A DNA stretch of 64,000 nt from Streptococcus sp. bf_0095 (lineage in GTDB: Bacteria > Bacillota > Bacilli > Lactobacillales > Streptococcaceae): NCBI RefSeq assembly GCF_004166885.1, contig NZ_RCYU01000002.1, positions 546,110 to 610,109 of the forward strand, written 5' to 3'. Shown here one piece after another: positions 26,687 to 37,895 of the stretch. A program made the position numbers and the translations under genes. The notes beneath the pieces were generated by a model. The model did no database searches and was not told where the DNA came from. It worked only from the letters and a program-made list of their open reading frames with translations. How positions within the stretch are numbered: the stretch's first letter is position 1; the number at the start of each line of letters is the position of its first letter.

Positions 26687-27323
26687 AGTATCCCCAAGCT
26701 GAAAGTCCTTGGTTTGAATAGGCATTATAAGCTGCTTGGATTTGATCATCAACTGTAGCAGTTGAACCCCAACCTGGCATTGTTTGGAAAAGACCACTAG
26801 CCCCAGATGGGTTTGCTGCGTTCACTTGACCATTTGATTCGCGGGCAATAATTGCTTCCCAAGTTGATGCAGGAACCCCTGTCATTTCAGCCATTCGAGC
26901 TGCTGCATAAGATCCAGTTTCTCCAGCAGTATTTCCATTTGCAAGTACAATCCCATTTCCAGAATTCGTAACAACTGGTGCCGCATTATAAGTAGCATTA
27001 GTTGTTGTTTCTGCTGCAACTTGATTTGTAGAAGCTCCAGCTACTGGTTCCTGACTTGCTTTGGCAGTATTTACTTTGTTGATCAATGAGTTTGAACGTT
27101 CACCCAACTCAATAATTTGACCAGCATGGATCAAATCTTGATTGCTGATTTGATTCAATTCAACAAGCTTTTCGATAGTAGTGTTATTCTTAATCGCAAT
27201 TTCTGATAAAGTATCACCATTTTTTACTTCGTATGTTTCAGCATTCACTACCACACCAGTAACAAAAAGTGAAAGAGCTGAGATAATAGAAGTTAATGTC
27301 CATTGGACTTTTTTTGTGTTCAT
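26685..27323 (-). CDS. LysM-domain wall protein, transglycosylase-like
   Basis: A 212-residue secreted protein: signal peptide to about residue 29, one LysM domain (about 30-75; [23 protein letters not shown]), and an Ala/Thr/Asn-rich linker. A short C-terminal soluble-transglycosylase-like domain (about 140-212) has [19 protein letters not shown], where Glu in ARES is the expected catalytic residue, and [11 protein letters not shown]. The start is ATG 27323 (GGAGAATGTATTG); the preceding TTG is unlikely. Four TGTAA half-sites lie 30-100 bp upstream. WalR controls LysM genes in pneumococcus, but the spacing here does not match its consensus. Confidence 0.85.
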   Translation of the reverse strand: MNTKKVQWTLTSIISALSLFVTGVVVNAETYEVKNGDTLSEIAIKNNTTIEKLVELNQISNQDLIHAGQIIELGERSNSLINKVNTAKASQEPVAGASTNQVAAETTTNATYNAAPVVTNSGNGIVLANGNTAGETGSYAAARMAEMTGVPASTWEAIIARESNGQVNAANPSGASGLFQTMPGWGSTATVDDQIQAAYNAYSNQGLSAWGY

Positions 27324-27424
27324 CAATACATTCTCCTTTCGAACATAATACTATCTTACACATTAAATGTTACAGTTAGTTATATTTTATGTTACAAAGG
27401 TTACAAAAACATGTATTTTTCATG

Positions 27425-27452
27425 CAAAAAACGCTATAAATAGCGTTTTTCT
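27425..27452 (-). terminator. ecf operon terminator
   Basis: Minus-strand stem AAAAACGCTAT / ATAGCGTTTTT with T-run, 43 bp past the ecfT stop. Confidence 0.85.
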
Positions 27453-27494
27453 TCATCTTTTTAGAAAAAACACCCTATATGTAGTGGTGGTATT

Positions 27495-28295
27495 CTAATA
27501 TTTTAACCAAAAAATGATAGCACCAACTGCCACTATAGATAGAATAGCTATACTATCTAAGGCTTGCCATTTTAACTGCCTGTATCGGCTTCTTCCCTCT
27601 CCACTTTTATAACCTCTTGCTTCCATGGCAATTGCAAGAGCATCTGCACGTTTAAAACTTGATGCAAACAAGGGAATTAAAATCGGTATAAAAGAGCGGA
27701 TTTTCTGAAGGAGATTTCCTTCTCCAAAATCAACCCCTCTAGCTCTCTGTGCATTCATAATGCGAATTGTATCATCCATCAGAGTGGGAACAAAACGGAG
27801 GCTCATAGACAACATGAGCCCAATTTCATGAGCAGGAACTTTGATCATTTTAAAAGGAGTTAACAATTTTTCTACTGCATCTGCTAAGCTTAAGGGTGTG
27901 GTTGTCAGCGTTAAAATCGTTGAAAATACAACAATGAGAATAAAACGACAAAAGATCACACCAGCTTGCGCAAGACCTTTATCCGTTACAGTCAAAAAAT
28001 AAAATTGAAATAAAGTCTTACCACCAGTCGTCGCAAACAACTGAAAGAGGGTGGTGAATGCGATGATAAAGACCATAGATTTCAAGCCATTAATAAAAAA
28101 ACGAAAGGGGATTTTAGCAATCAAAATCAAAGCAAGGGCCAATAAAAATAACAGGGCATTTGTCATCACATTATTAGCCCAAAACAAAATAACAATTAAT
28201 AAGAAAAGTCCCAGTAACTTTGCTCTTGGATCCATACGATGGAGAATGGAATTACCTGGTACATATCGTCCTAAAATCATACTATTCATGTCCAA
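27495..28295 (-). CDS. ecfT: ECF transporter transmembrane subunit
   Basis: A 266-residue membrane scaffold of the energy-coupling factor vitamin transporters. Five to six membrane segments are visible. The two coupling-helix Ala-Arg-Gly motifs ([11 protein letters not shown] about 168 and [11 protein letters not shown] about 224) contact the two ATPases. It overlaps ecfA2 by 14 bases. The shared module serves several substrate-binding S components encoded elsewhere; none is adjacent. Confidence 0.95.
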   Translation of the reverse strand: MDMNSMILGRYVPGNSILHRMDPRAKLLGLFLLIVILFWANNVMTNALLFLLALALILIAKIPFRFFINGLKSMVFIIAFTTLFQLFATTGGKTLFQFYFLTVTDKGLAQAGVIFCRFILIVVFSTILTLTTTPLSLADAVEKLLTPFKMIKVPAHEIGLMLSMSLRFVPTLMDDTIRIMNAQRARGVDFGEGNLLQKIRSFIPILIPLFASSFKRADALAIAMEARGYKSGEGRSRYRQLKWQALDSIAILSIVAVGAIIFWLKY

Positions 28296-29124
28296 TTAAC
28301 TCCTTAAACTCCTGTAAAGTGATTGGTAAAATTGGCAAAGATAGTCCTTTTTGACGTAAACGCCAAGCAAATTTCGTCACTTTAGGTACACCTAATTGAA
28401 TATTTTCTAACCCTTCTACATCCTGAAATACGTCCCTTGGGTGCCCAGACCTCACAATTCGTCCTTTTTCCAAAACATAAACAAGATTTGCGTATTCTGC
28501 CACATCTTCCATAGAATGACTAACAAGAACGATGGTCATGCCAGCTTGATGAAGTGACGCAAATAGCTTCATTAATTCCCGTCTGCCTGAGGGATCCAAG
28601 CCAGCTGTCGGCTCATCCAGTACCAAAATTTCAGGTTCCATCGCTAAAATGCCTGCAATAGCAACCCGTCTCATTTGTCCTCCAGATAATTCAAAGGGAC
28701 TCCGTTCAAACAACTCTTCAGAAAGACCGACTAAAGTCAATTTCTCCTTGGCAATGCTTTCAGCTGACTCTTGGTCTACTCCAAAATTTTGAGGACCAAA
28801 AGCGACATCTTTTACCACAGTCTCAGCAAAAAGTTGACTTTCTGGAAATTGAAAAACAAGACCAACTTTCTTCCGAAGGTTCTTTAACTCTTTTTGAGAG
28901 GACTCAGAATCAATGTGTAAATCATTCATTTGCACTTCCCCTCGACTGGGTAAAAGTAGACCATTTAATAATTGGAGAATGGTTGATTTTCCACTTCCAG
29001 TATGCCCAATTAGGGCTGTATAAGAACCGCTTGGGATTTCCATATTCACATCAAAAAGAGCCGCTCCTTCAAATGGAGTTCCTTCTTGATAGGTATAACT
29101 AAGCTGTTTTAAAGCAATTCCCAT
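28282..29124 (-). CDS. ecfA2: ECF transporter ATPase 2
   Basis: A 280-residue ATPase of the ECF module. Walker [12 protein letters not shown] is near residue 38, the Q-loop FQFPESQLF follows, the signature [10 protein letters not shown] is near 145, and Walker [14 protein letters not shown] near 165. The C-terminal EcfA extension is present. It overlaps ecfA1 by 16 bases and ecfT by 14 bases, implying coupled synthesis of a 1:1:1 complex. Confidence 0.95.
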   Translation of the reverse strand: MGIALKQLSYTYQEGTPFEGAALFDVNMEIPSGSYTALIGHTGSGKSTILQLLNGLLLPSRGEVQMNDLHIDSESSQKELKNLRKKVGLVFQFPESQLFAETVVKDVAFGPQNFGVDQESAESIAKEKLTLVGLSEELFERSPFELSGGQMRRVAIAGILAMEPEILVLDEPTAGLDPSGRRELMKLFASLHQAGMTIVLVSHSMEDVAEYANLVYVLEKGRIVRSGHPRDVFQDVEGLENIQLGVPKVTKFAWRLRQKGLSLPILPITLQEFKELIGHE

Positions 29125-29936
29125 AATAGTTTTTCTAGCTCTCCTTCAGTCTGATAGGTTTCTCCGACTGGAAAACCTTTTTGATGTAAAATGCTTCGCA
29201 ATCGATTCGCGAAAGGTTCTTCTAATCCAATTTCATCTAAATCATCTCGAGAAAAGAGTTCTCTTGGAGTCAGATCCAAGGTCGCTTTCCCTTTTTCAAA
29301 GAGAATAACCCGATCACTTAGGGAAACTTCCTCTAAATCATGGGTAATAGAAATAACCGTTAAACCGTATCGTTCTTTAACTTCTCGAACCGTACGAATC
29401 AGTTCCAAGCGCCCCTCAGGATCCAACATGCTGGTCGCTTCATCTAAAATAATGATTTTAGGTCGTAAAGCAATAATTCCTGCTATCGCAACCCGTTGCT
29501 TTTGTCCACCGGATAACCTAGCTGGTTCTCGATCCTTAAACTCATCCATGCGAACCATTTTCAAAGCTTCATCTACTCGTTGAACCATCTCATCTCTTGG
29601 AATCCCTTGATTTTCTAATCCAAACGCCACATCATCTTCTACAGTAGCTCCAACAAACTGGTTATCCGGATTCTGAAAAACCATACCAATCTCACTACGT
29701 TTATCCCAAACGTTTTCAGGAGTTAGCAAATCTCCAGAGATATAGATTTCACCCGATTCGGGTTCCAACAAGCCATCAATCAAACGAACCACTGTTGATT
29801 TACCACTTCCGTTATGTCCGATAATGGATAACCATTCACCATGTTTCACGTGAAACGAAATATCATTTAACTGATGGTTCTCATCTGTTTTTTGGTATTT
29901 AAATGTAAGATTTCGAACTTCTATAATATTATTCAT
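29109..29936 (-). CDS. ecfA1: ECF transporter ATPase 1
   Basis: A 275-residue ATPase that pairs with EcfA2. Walker [12 protein letters not shown] near residue 40, signature [10 protein letters not shown] near 140, Walker [15 protein letters not shown] near 162. A perfect parS core lies within its coding sequence (29843-29856, encoding FHVKH). The start abuts the pgsA stop codon, so translation is likely coupled. Confidence 0.95.
   Translation of the reverse strand: MNNIIEVRNLTFKYQKTDENHQLNDISFHVKHGEWLSIIGHNGSGKSTVVRLIDGLLEPESGEIYISGDLLTPENVWDKRSEIGMVFQNPDNQFVGATVEDDVAFGLENQGIPRDEMVQRVDEALKMVRMDEFKDREPARLSGGQKQRVAIAGIIALRPKIIILDEATSMLDPEGRLELIRTVREVKERYGLTVISITHDLEEVSLSDRVILFEKGKATLDLTPRELFSRDDLDEIGLEEPFANRLRSILHQKGFPVGETYQTEGELEKLLWELL
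29842..29857. promoter_or_regulatory. parS centromere site (perfect core)
   Basis: The 14-bp palindrome GTTTCACGTGAAAC at 29843-29856, identical to the parS core bound by ParB/Spo0J, inside ecfA1 and about 18 kb left of dnaA. Confidence 0.92.
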
Positions 29937-30476
29937 TTATCTAAAGGTATCTTTAAAGAGGTAGGCACTGCCTTTAAAGTATTCATATCCAGAGTAGACT
30001 GTAAAGATTAGCGCAACATAAAGCGTCAATTTGCCCAATAAATCCCAATGAAAGAGAAGGAAAATAATGGAAAACATTTGTGAGAAGGTTTTAATTTTTC
30101 CAGGCATAGCTGCTGGCAAAACAACTCCTCCTGTTTCAACCAATAACAGACGGAGGCCAGTAACAGCTAATTCACGGCAAATAATAACTGCCGTAATCCA
30201 AGCCGGAACCATCCTTAATTCAATCATCATGATAAAGGCAGACATGACAAGAAGCTTATCAGCCATGGGATCTGCAAATTTTCCAAAGTTACTAACAACT
30301 TCCCATTTACGAGCTAGATAACCGTCTAAATAATCGGTTATACTTGCAACCGCAAATACGATAGCTGCTGCTACATGCCAGCCATAACTTTTGCCAAATA
30401 TTAGCATCAAAATAAAAATGGGAATAAACACAATTCGAATCAGTGTTAAGGCATTAGGAATATTTTCTTTTTTCAT
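29937..30476 (-). CDS. pgsA: Phosphatidylglycerophosphate synthase
   Basis: A 179-residue membrane enzyme making phosphatidylglycerophosphate from CDP-diacylglycerol and glycerol-3-phosphate, the committed step to phosphatidylglycerol. The CDP-alcohol phosphotransferase motif is intact at about residues 48-74: DYLDGYLARKWEV then NFGKFADPMADK, with its four acidic residues. About four membrane segments. In related streptococci a rodZ-like gene usually precedes pgsA; here only about 96 bp separate it from the M16 gene. Confidence 0.95.
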   Translation of the reverse strand: MKKENIPNALTLIRIVFIPIFILMLIFGKSYGWHVAAAIVFAVASITDYLDGYLARKWEVVSNFGKFADPMADKLLVMSAFIMMIELRMVPAWITAVIICRELAVTGLRLLLVETGGVVLPAAMPGKIKTFSQMFSIIFLLFHWDLLGKLTLYVALIFTVYSGYEYFKGSAYLFKDTFR

Positions 30477-30572
30477 TCTAGTCTCCTTACTAGTTTACAT
30501 AATAGTTTACATCTAATTGACAAAGCCGACCTCGATTTAATTCGACAAAATCATCATTCCATTCTTTTCCCA

Positions 30573-31859
30573 TTATTTAGGGAAAATGATAAAGTCCGTC
30601 ATATCACAAGCGTTGACAAAATCTCGCCCAACCTTTACAACGTCTTGTAAAGAAATACTTTGTAAAATTTTTGGAAGGTCAAATAGATTTTCACCCGTCT
30701 CAATTGGATTAAATTGAGTAGCAATATAATCCAAGGAATTCAAACCATGTAAAAAATCACCAAACATTTCGCTTTTAATCGTATCCAAATGCTCTTGAGT
30801 CACATCGGGATCTTTCTCAAAATTCTTTATGGCAGTTCTGAACTGATGGGATATACTGACAGGTTCAGAAGTATCCATCGTTAACATCACAAAGTGAAAC
30901 GAAGACTCGACTTCAATTTCTAATGTCAAGGAGTTGTCAAGTTTACCAACTTCATAAAGCGACTGAAATCGTTTGGATGTCCACCCAAACATCATTGCAA
31001 ACAATAATTTGAGGATAATCTTGTAGCGATACTGGTACATAGGAGGAATTTGATTTCTTCCACGAATTCCAATTGCTAATTTTGGTGAAGCAACTTCCAT
31101 CCGACTTGTCTCATTTTGAACAACTGGATTTAAGTCTACAGGTGAAATGTGAGGAAGAGGATTTGAAGAAGTTTTCATCTCAAATTCAGAAACAAGGTTC
31201 ACAAGACTGTCAAGATCAAAATTTCCGACAACTACTAGATGCATGTTGGATGGTTGGTAGAATAAATCGAAATTATCCTGTAAACTCTCTTCATCAATTT
31301 GAGAGAGAGAAGCTGTAGTACCTGCAATATCTTGGGCCAATGGTGTATCTGGATAGAGATTCGCCAGCGCCCTAAAGAATAATTGATAGTCAGGACTATC
31401 TTGGTACATTTCGATTTCTTGTTGAATAATCAATTGTTCCTTCTTTAGAGAATCCTTTGAGAGATGAAGAGATTGTGTCATCTCCAGTAACAATCTCAGA
31501 TTTTCATTGACATTCGAGGTGGTCGAAAAGAGATAGCTAGTTTGTGTAAAGCTAGTAAAGGCATTACTTTCAGCTCCCAGCCTTACAAAATGCTGTAAAT
31601 AATCTTGACCGTCTTGATCTTCAAATAATTTATGTTCAAGAAAATGTGCAATCCCTGCTGGAAATTCTTTTATTCCTTCTACTCCATCTAATGTAAATCT
31701 TGTGTCAATAGAACCGAATTTAGTAGAAATGATTGCATAGCTTTCATTAAAATCCGCTTTTGGAATTAAATATAACTTCAATCCATTTTGGAGACTTGTC
31801 TGATAAACACATTCTCCAACAGCTGGATAATCTATTTTCTCCAAATCTTTCTTTATCAT
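30573..31859 (-). CDS. M16-family metallopeptidase (YfmH/EF-P 5-aminopentanol-associated type)
   Basis: A 428-residue zinc peptidase of the pitrilysin family. The inverted zinc motif HFLEH is present at about residue 71, with the downstream glutamate in QQEIEMYQD. It starts at ATG 31859, sharing ATGA with the stop of the upstream M16 gene, and GGAAGGAAGAG provides a ribosome site. Longer N-terminal extensions are rejected. The pair probably forms a heterodimer of an active and an inactive subunit. Confidence 0.88.
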   Translation of the reverse strand: MIKKDLEKIDYPAVGECVYQTSLQNGLKLYLIPKADFNESYAIISTKFGSIDTRFTLDGVEGIKEFPAGIAHFLEHKLFEDQDGQDYLQHFVRLGAESNAFTSFTQTSYLFSTTSNVNENLRLLLEMTQSLHLSKDSLKKEQLIIQQEIEMYQDSPDYQLFFRALANLYPDTPLAQDIAGTTASLSQIDEESLQDNFDLFYQPSNMHLVVVGNFDLDSLVNLVSEFEMKTSSNPLPHISPVDLNPVVQNETSRMEVASPKLAIGIRGRNQIPPMYQYRYKIILKLLFAMMFGWTSKRFQSLYEVGKLDNSLTLEIEVESSFHFVMLTMDTSEPVSISHQFRTAIKNFEKDPDVTQEHLDTIKSEMFGDFLHGLNSLDYIATQFNPIETGENLFDLPKILQSISLQDVVKVGRDFVNACDMTDFIIFPK

Positions 31860-33106
31860 TCTCTTCCTTCCATAAAATAGACCGCTTGTAATTTGAGTGA
31901 TTTGGCAACAGTCATAATTTCTTCTTTCGTCACCAGTTGAATAGCTTGGATCCAATCATCAATTGACAAGAACTGTTTTCCTAAAATAGAGTGTAAATAA
32001 GCTCTTTCAATCAAGGTGCCAGGTCGATCCTGCGACAATTTTGCAGCATTTATAATCATTTCTTTTGTCAAGCGCAGCTCTTCACTTGTAAACTTCCCTC
32101 TCTTCAAGTCACTCACTTGACGGCTCATCAGGGTCATGGTCCGGGTTCGATTTTTTCGATCAATCCCCGCATAGATCCGCATAAAATGAGAAAAAATATC
32201 AAAATGGCTAGAGATGGTATAAGCCAACCCTTCTTTTTCTCGAATGACTGTAAACAATTTTGAATGAGAGAAAGCCCCCAGTAAACCATTTAAAACAATC
32301 AAAGCAAAATGCTCTTTCTCTCCATACTGAACAGGAAAATGATAACCTAACTCTAAAATAGATTGATGAGTATCTCTTTGCTCGAGTCCTTCTCTGATAA
32401 CGTTTGAAAAAGATTGGGCATAAAAAAGATTGACATGAGATTTACGAGGTTGTAAACCAAATTCACTAATCTTTTCAATGACCGCTAGTTCATTGAAATC
32501 ACCCATAAAGAAAAAGTCAATCAGATTTGTTTGAAGCATTTCTTGAAATGCTTGATAAGCTGACCCTTCATCCTCATTCTGAATCTGCTGGACACTTCCA
32601 TACTTACTTAGTTTCATATCAGCTTGATCATAAAACAAACGATTCAATTGTTGGTGAGCATAATAAAAATGATTTTCAATTTCTGCTTCTAGTTCTGTAA
32701 CGAGATTTTTTTTCTCTACTGAAAAAGTTTCTGAATGAAAGCACCCGTTTTCTGCAAGAGGAGCATTCAGAGATACCTTTAATAAATCCAACATCTGATC
32801 TGTCAAGACATTTTTCTTGCTCAAAAAAGCATCACGGACATAAGATAAATTAATATCAATGTAGTGCATTTGACCGCGTTTTGAAACAGAAGTAGAAAAA
32901 TTTGCTCCATACAAGTTCGCCAACTGCTCTCTAAATTTCTGTGAAGTTGGGTAAAGTTGATTGGCTGTTTCGATCATGCGTGAGGCTAGAACTCGTCCTG
33001 CTATTGTTTCTTCAGAAAGAGGGGCCGAGAACCGCACTTTTATCTCATTGGTCTTAAATTTTTCTGATTTCATAAAATGGATTCGAACACCAGTAACTAA
33101 TTCCAT
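31856..33106 (-). CDS. M16-family peptidase-like protein, probably catalytically inactive partner (YfmF type)
   Basis: A 416-residue pitrilysin-fold protein. Where active members have HxxEH, this one has SRMIETANQLYP, so the zinc ligands are absent. That is the known state of the partner subunit in two-chain M16 enzymes. Start assigned to ATG 33106 (GAGG 6 bases before); ATG 33112 is also possible. It overlaps the active M16 gene by 4 bases. Confidence 0.85.
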   Translation of the reverse strand: MELVTGVRIHFMKSEKFKTNEIKVRFSAPLSEETIAGRVLASRMIETANQLYPTSQKFREQLANLYGANFSTSVSKRGQMHYIDINLSYVRDAFLSKKNVLTDQMLDLLKVSLNAPLAENGCFHSETFSVEKKNLVTELEAEIENHFYYAHQQLNRLFYDQADMKLSKYGSVQQIQNEDEGSAYQAFQEMLQTNLIDFFFMGDFNELAVIEKISEFGLQPRKSHVNLFYAQSFSNVIREGLEQRDTHQSILELGYHFPVQYGEKEHFALIVLNGLLGAFSHSKLFTVIREKEGLAYTISSHFDIFSHFMRIYAGIDRKNRTRTMTLMSRQVSDLKRGKFTSEELRLTKEMIINAAKLSQDRPGTLIERAYLHSILGKQFLSIDDWIQAIQLVTKEEIMTVAKSLKLQAVYFMEGRE

Positions 33107-33258
33107 CGTCATCCTCGTTCTAACAAATATTACTCTTCATTATATCATGAAATCCCAGTAAAATCTTTCCCAGACAGATTAAAAAACGTTTACACTGACT
33201 CGCCCTATTTTAGGTTTTTCATCCTTTTGTGGTATAATAACTATCATTGAGGTGAACT

Positions 33259-33630
33259 ATGAACTATAAACTTTTTGATGAATTTATCACACTACAAGCC
33301 CTATTTAAAGAACTGGGAATCATCCAAAGCGGTGGAGCTATCAAAGCCTTTTTACACGAAAATCAAGTAGAGGTCAATGGAGAAGTGGAAACCAGAAGAG
33401 GACGTAAGTTACGAGTGGGAGATACAATCGAAGTAATTGGTGAGAAGGAAGTCATAACACTGACAGAACCTAGTCCAGAAGAGATTGAAGACTATCAAGC
33501 GGACAAGCTGGAAAAAGAACGCGTTGCTCAATTAGTGAAGAAATTAAACAAAGAACAAAAACAAAAAAAAGATTCTAAACCTAAAAAAGAAGAGAATAAG
33601 CGGAAGCCTGTTCGTTTCCCAGGAACATAA
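33259..33630 (+). CDS. yaaA: S4-domain protein YaaA
   Basis: A 123-residue protein with an N-terminal S4-like RNA-binding domain (about 5-70; [47 protein letters not shown]) and a Lys-rich tail. It sits one base before recF, a pairing conserved across Firmicutes. Function is not established; ribosome association is possible. The start follows a GAGGTG site and a TGGTATAAT extended -10 promoter. Confidence 0.9.
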   Translation: MNYKLFDEFITLQALFKELGIIQSGGAIKAFLHENQVEVNGEVETRRGRKLRVGDTIEVIGEKEVITLTEPSPEEIEDYQADKLEKERVAQLVKKLNKEQKQKKDSKPKKEENKRKPVRFPGT

Positions 33631-33631
33631 T

Positions 33632-34720
33632 ATGTGGCTTAAATCCATACACATTCAGAAATTTCGAAATTATAAAGAAGTAGATCTTCAATTCCACTCT
33701 GGTTTGAATATTTTCTTAGGCCAAAATGCTCAAGGAAAAACCAATCTCCTCGAATCCATCTACTTTTTAGCCTTGACCCGCAGCCATCGGACCCGTTCCG
33801 ATAAAGATTTAATTCATTTTCAAGAGGAACAATTTACTGTTTCAGGGATCTTAGAAAAAAAAACCGGCTCAATCCCTTTAGAAATTTCCTTATCCTCAAA
33901 AGGACGAGTCACTAAAGTGAACTACTTAAAACAAAGCAAGTTATCAACCTATATCGGTAACATGAATGTGGTTCTCTTTGCTCCAGAGGATTTACAACTT
34001 GTTAAAGGCTCACCCGCTCTTCGTCGCAAGTTTATTGATATTGATTTAGGCCAGATGAAACCCGTCTATCTATCAGATTTAACAGCCTATCATCATGTTT
34101 TAAAGCAGCGAAACAGTTACTTAAAAACGGCAACTACCGTAGACCCAACCTTTTTAGATGTTTTGGATGAGCAATTAGCAGATTATGGTAGCCGAGTCTG
34201 CATCCATCGGAAAGATTTTCTTAAAAAATTAGAAGACTTTGGTCAAGAGAAACATTTTGAAATTTCCAATCAAACTGAAAAACTATCTATTCGGTATGAT
34301 TCCTCCATTCCTTTTCAAGATGAAGAGACACTTCGCCCAACTTTTATCAAATTACTTCGAGAAAATCGGACAAAGGATCTCATCAAAAAAACAACCAGTG
34401 TTGGTCCTCACCGAGATGACATTAGCTTTTACATCAATGACATGAATGCAACTTTTGGTAGCCAAGGTCAGCACCGCAGTGTTGTTCTTTCCTTAAAATT
34501 AGCGGAGATTTCATTAATTGAATCACTGACGAATGAAAAGCCGATTTTACTCTTAGACGATGTTATGAGTGAACTTGACAACAATCGTCAACTACATTTA
34601 CTAGAAGTTATCTCTCGTGACATCCAAACGTTTATCACAACTACTACCTTAGATCACCTAAAAGACTTGCCTGAAGACTTAAAAATCTTTAATATTCACT
34701 CAGGTCACGTTGACGAATAA
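33632..34720 (+). CDS. recF: DNA replication and repair protein RecF
   Basis: A 362-residue SMC-like ATPase that loads RecA at single-stranded gaps together with RecO and RecR. Walker [13 protein letters not shown] is near residue 30, signature [16 protein letters not shown] near 275, Walker [14 protein letters not shown] near 303. It is cotranscribed with yaaA. In Bacillus recF lies next to dnaN; here it is 15 kb away on the left arm, as in other streptococci. Confidence 0.96.
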   Translation: MWLKSIHIQKFRNYKEVDLQFHSGLNIFLGQNAQGKTNLLESIYFLALTRSHRTRSDKDLIHFQEEQFTVSGILEKKTGSIPLEISLSSKGRVTKVNYLKQSKLSTYIGNMNVVLFAPEDLQLVKGSPALRRKFIDIDLGQMKPVYLSDLTAYHHVLKQRNSYLKTATTVDPTFLDVLDEQLADYGSRVCIHRKDFLKKLEDFGQEKHFEISNQTEKLSIRYDSSIPFQDEETLRPTFIKLLRENRTKDLIKKTTSVGPHRDDISFYINDMNATFGSQGQHRSVVLSLKLAEISLIESLTNEKPILLLDDVMSELDNNRQLHLLEVISRDIQTFITTTTLDHLKDLPEDLKIFNIHSGHVDE

Positions 34721-34729
34721 TTAACAAGG

Positions 34730-34757
34730 TTGTCAATTTTGATTGACAACTTTTTGA
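34730..34757 (+). terminator. recF terminator
   Basis: Stem GTTGTCAAT / ATTGACAAC followed by TTTTTG, 10 bp after the recF stop. Confidence 0.75.
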
Positions 34758-34763
34758 CACAAT

Positions 34764-34800
34764 AAAAGTGTGAAATCTTATGATTTCACACTTTTATTTT
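34764..34800. terminator. guaB/recF bidirectional terminator
   Basis: Stem AAAAGTGTGAAATC / GATTTCACACTTTT with A/T tracts on both sides, directly abutting the guaB stop codon. Confidence 0.85.
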
Positions 34801-36367
<1,567 letters not shown>

Positions 36368-36385
36368 TCATTTGTAGAATATTTC

Positions 36386-36412
36386 AAAAAGAGGTGTTGG
36401 AACCTCTTTTGA
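36386..36412 (-). terminator. trpS terminator
   Basis: Stem AAAAGAGGT / ACCTCTTTT with 6-base loop between trpS and the guaB promoter. Confidence 0.75.
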
Positions 36413-36449
36413 ATCAGTTATTTTATTGAATCATCTCAATATCAAGAGC

Positions 36450-37475
36450 TTACTTGAAATAGTTTAATCCCATAGCAGATTTTACTTGATCAAGCGTTTC
36501 TGCTGCAACCGAACGGGCTACTTCACTACCTTTTTGAAGCATATCATAAACTTGACCCATATCTTTAGCAAATTCAATCCGTCGTTCGCGAATAGGCCCC
36601 AACTCTCTTTCAAGAATCTCTAACAAATAGCGTTTGGTTTTAACATCTCCTAAACCACCCCGTTGGTAATGGTCTTTCATGTCTTGAATGGTCGCTTGAT
36701 CTTCTTCTTTTCCAAACACATCCAAATAATGGAAAACCATATTTCCTTCGATTTTCCCTGGATCTTCGACACGAATATGCTCAGGATCTGTATACATACT
36801 CATGACCTTTTTCTTCAAGGTGTCCATATCATCGGCTAAATAAATACCATTTCCAAGAGATTTAGACATCTTAGCATTTCCATCCAAGCCAGGCAAACGA
36901 CCTGCCGCCTCATTTTCTGGGAAAATTCCTTCCGGTTCAACCAAAACATTGCAATGATACGCATGGTTAAAGGAACGAACAATTTCACGAGTTTGCTCAA
37001 TCATGGGCTTTTGGTCAGTTCCAACAGGCACGAGATTGGCTTTAAAAGCGGTAATATCTGCAGCTTGGGAAACAGGATAAACCAAGAAACCAGATGGAAT
37101 AGACTCTCCGAATCCTTTTTGGGCAATTTCTGTCTTAACGGTTGGGTTTCGTTCCAAACGTGAAACAGAGACCAAATTCATGTAATACATGGTCAATTCC
37201 GCTAGCTCAGGGATTTGACTTTGAATAAAAATAGTTGATTTCTTTGGATCTAAGCCAGCTGCTAAATAATCTAGAGCAACATTTCCAATAGACTCAACAA
37301 TGGTTTGCGGATCTTTAGCATGATCCGTTAGAGCTTGCTGATCGGCTAAAAAGACAAACATCTGGTACTTGTCTTCATTTTGCATAATAACTCGATTCTT
37401 CAACGAACCGACATAGTGTCCAATATGGAGCTTCCCAGTCGGGCGATCTCCAGTTAAAATAATCGGCTTGGTCAT
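36450..37475 (-). CDS. trpS: Tryptophanyl-tRNA synthetase
   Basis: A 341-residue class I synthetase charging tRNA-Trp. HIGH motif in [12 protein letters not shown] (about residue 17), KMSKS loop KMSKSLGNG (about 202). An AGGGAGGAAG ribosome site precedes ATG 37475. A complete T-box leader lies upstream, so expression should rise when uncharged tRNA-Trp accumulates. Confidence 0.97.
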   Translation of the reverse strand: MTKPIILTGDRPTGKLHIGHYVGSLKNRVIMQNEDKYQMFVFLADQQALTDHAKDPQTIVESIGNVALDYLAAGLDPKKSTIFIQSQIPELAELTMYYMNLVSVSRLERNPTVKTEIAQKGFGESIPSGFLVYPVSQAADITAFKANLVPVGTDQKPMIEQTREIVRSFNHAYHCNVLVEPEGIFPENEAAGRLPGLDGNAKMSKSLGNGIYLADDMDTLKKKVMSMYTDPEHIRVEDPGKIEGNMVFHYLDVFGKEEDQATIQDMKDHYQRGGLGDVKTKRYLLEILERELGPIRERRIEFAKDMGQVYDMLQKGSEVARSVAAETLDQVKSAMGLNYFK

Positions 37476-37496
37476 TTTTCTTCCTCCCTAAAGTAC

Positions 37497-37738
37497 AAAA
37501 TAAAAGCCCACGCATAGCAAAAACTATGCGAGGGCGTCTGAGACACGGTGCCACCTCACTTAGAACAGCATATGCTGTTCTCTCTGACTCATCACAAATG
37601 AGCTGCACATAAGGCCTGCTAGCCGAATCTCTATTGGTTAAGATTCTATTTGAACATCAGTCCATTTCATTCTGTTTCGTTGCTTATTTTCAGCGACCAT
37701 AAGCTCTCTAAAAAACGAATACAAATTACTCTTCTGAT
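37497..37738 (-). ncRNA. T-box riboswitch (tRNA-Trp responsive)
   Basis: Minus strand. The specifier triplet TGG (37662-37664, within GAAATGGACTG) codes for tryptophan. The T-box sequence GAGGTGGCACCGTG (37544-37557) pairs with the uncharged tRNA end. A terminator stem follows, CGCATAG / CTATGCG within GCCC..GGGC (37506-37535), with a T-rich tail. The antiterminator would use the T-box bulge. It lies directly before trpS. Confidence 0.95.
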
Positions 37739-37746
37739 TGCTTTTC

Positions 37747-37775
37747 ATTATATAATGACATCAAAGGAAAGTCAA
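37747..37775 (-). promoter_or_regulatory. trpS T-box promoter
   Basis: Minus-strand -35 TTGACT (37770-37775), 17-bp spacer, -10 TATAAT (37747-37752). Confidence 0.88.
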
Positions 37776-37831
37776 GTTCTTCACCCTTTTCTACAGACTA
37801 AATGACTTCCTCCAATGCATAAGGGTATTCA

Positions 37832-37860
37832 TTGAAAAATCAAGCGTTTTCTAGTAAAAT
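37832..37860 (+). promoter_or_regulatory. Promoter of the ABC-F gene
   Basis: TTGAAA (37832-37837), 17-bp spacer, TAAAAT (37855-37860); start codon 35 bp downstream. Confidence 0.7.
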
Positions 37861-37895
37861 AGGCTTATATAGACAGAAAAAGAGGAGAACTATAC

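Noticed and set aside
27330..27420. TGTAAC/TGTAAG repeats upstream of the second LysM gene as a WalR site
   Set aside because: WalR boxes need TGTWAH-N5-TGTWAH; the spacings here are 3, 16 and 8 bp, so I do not call a site, though WalR control is plausible from the family.
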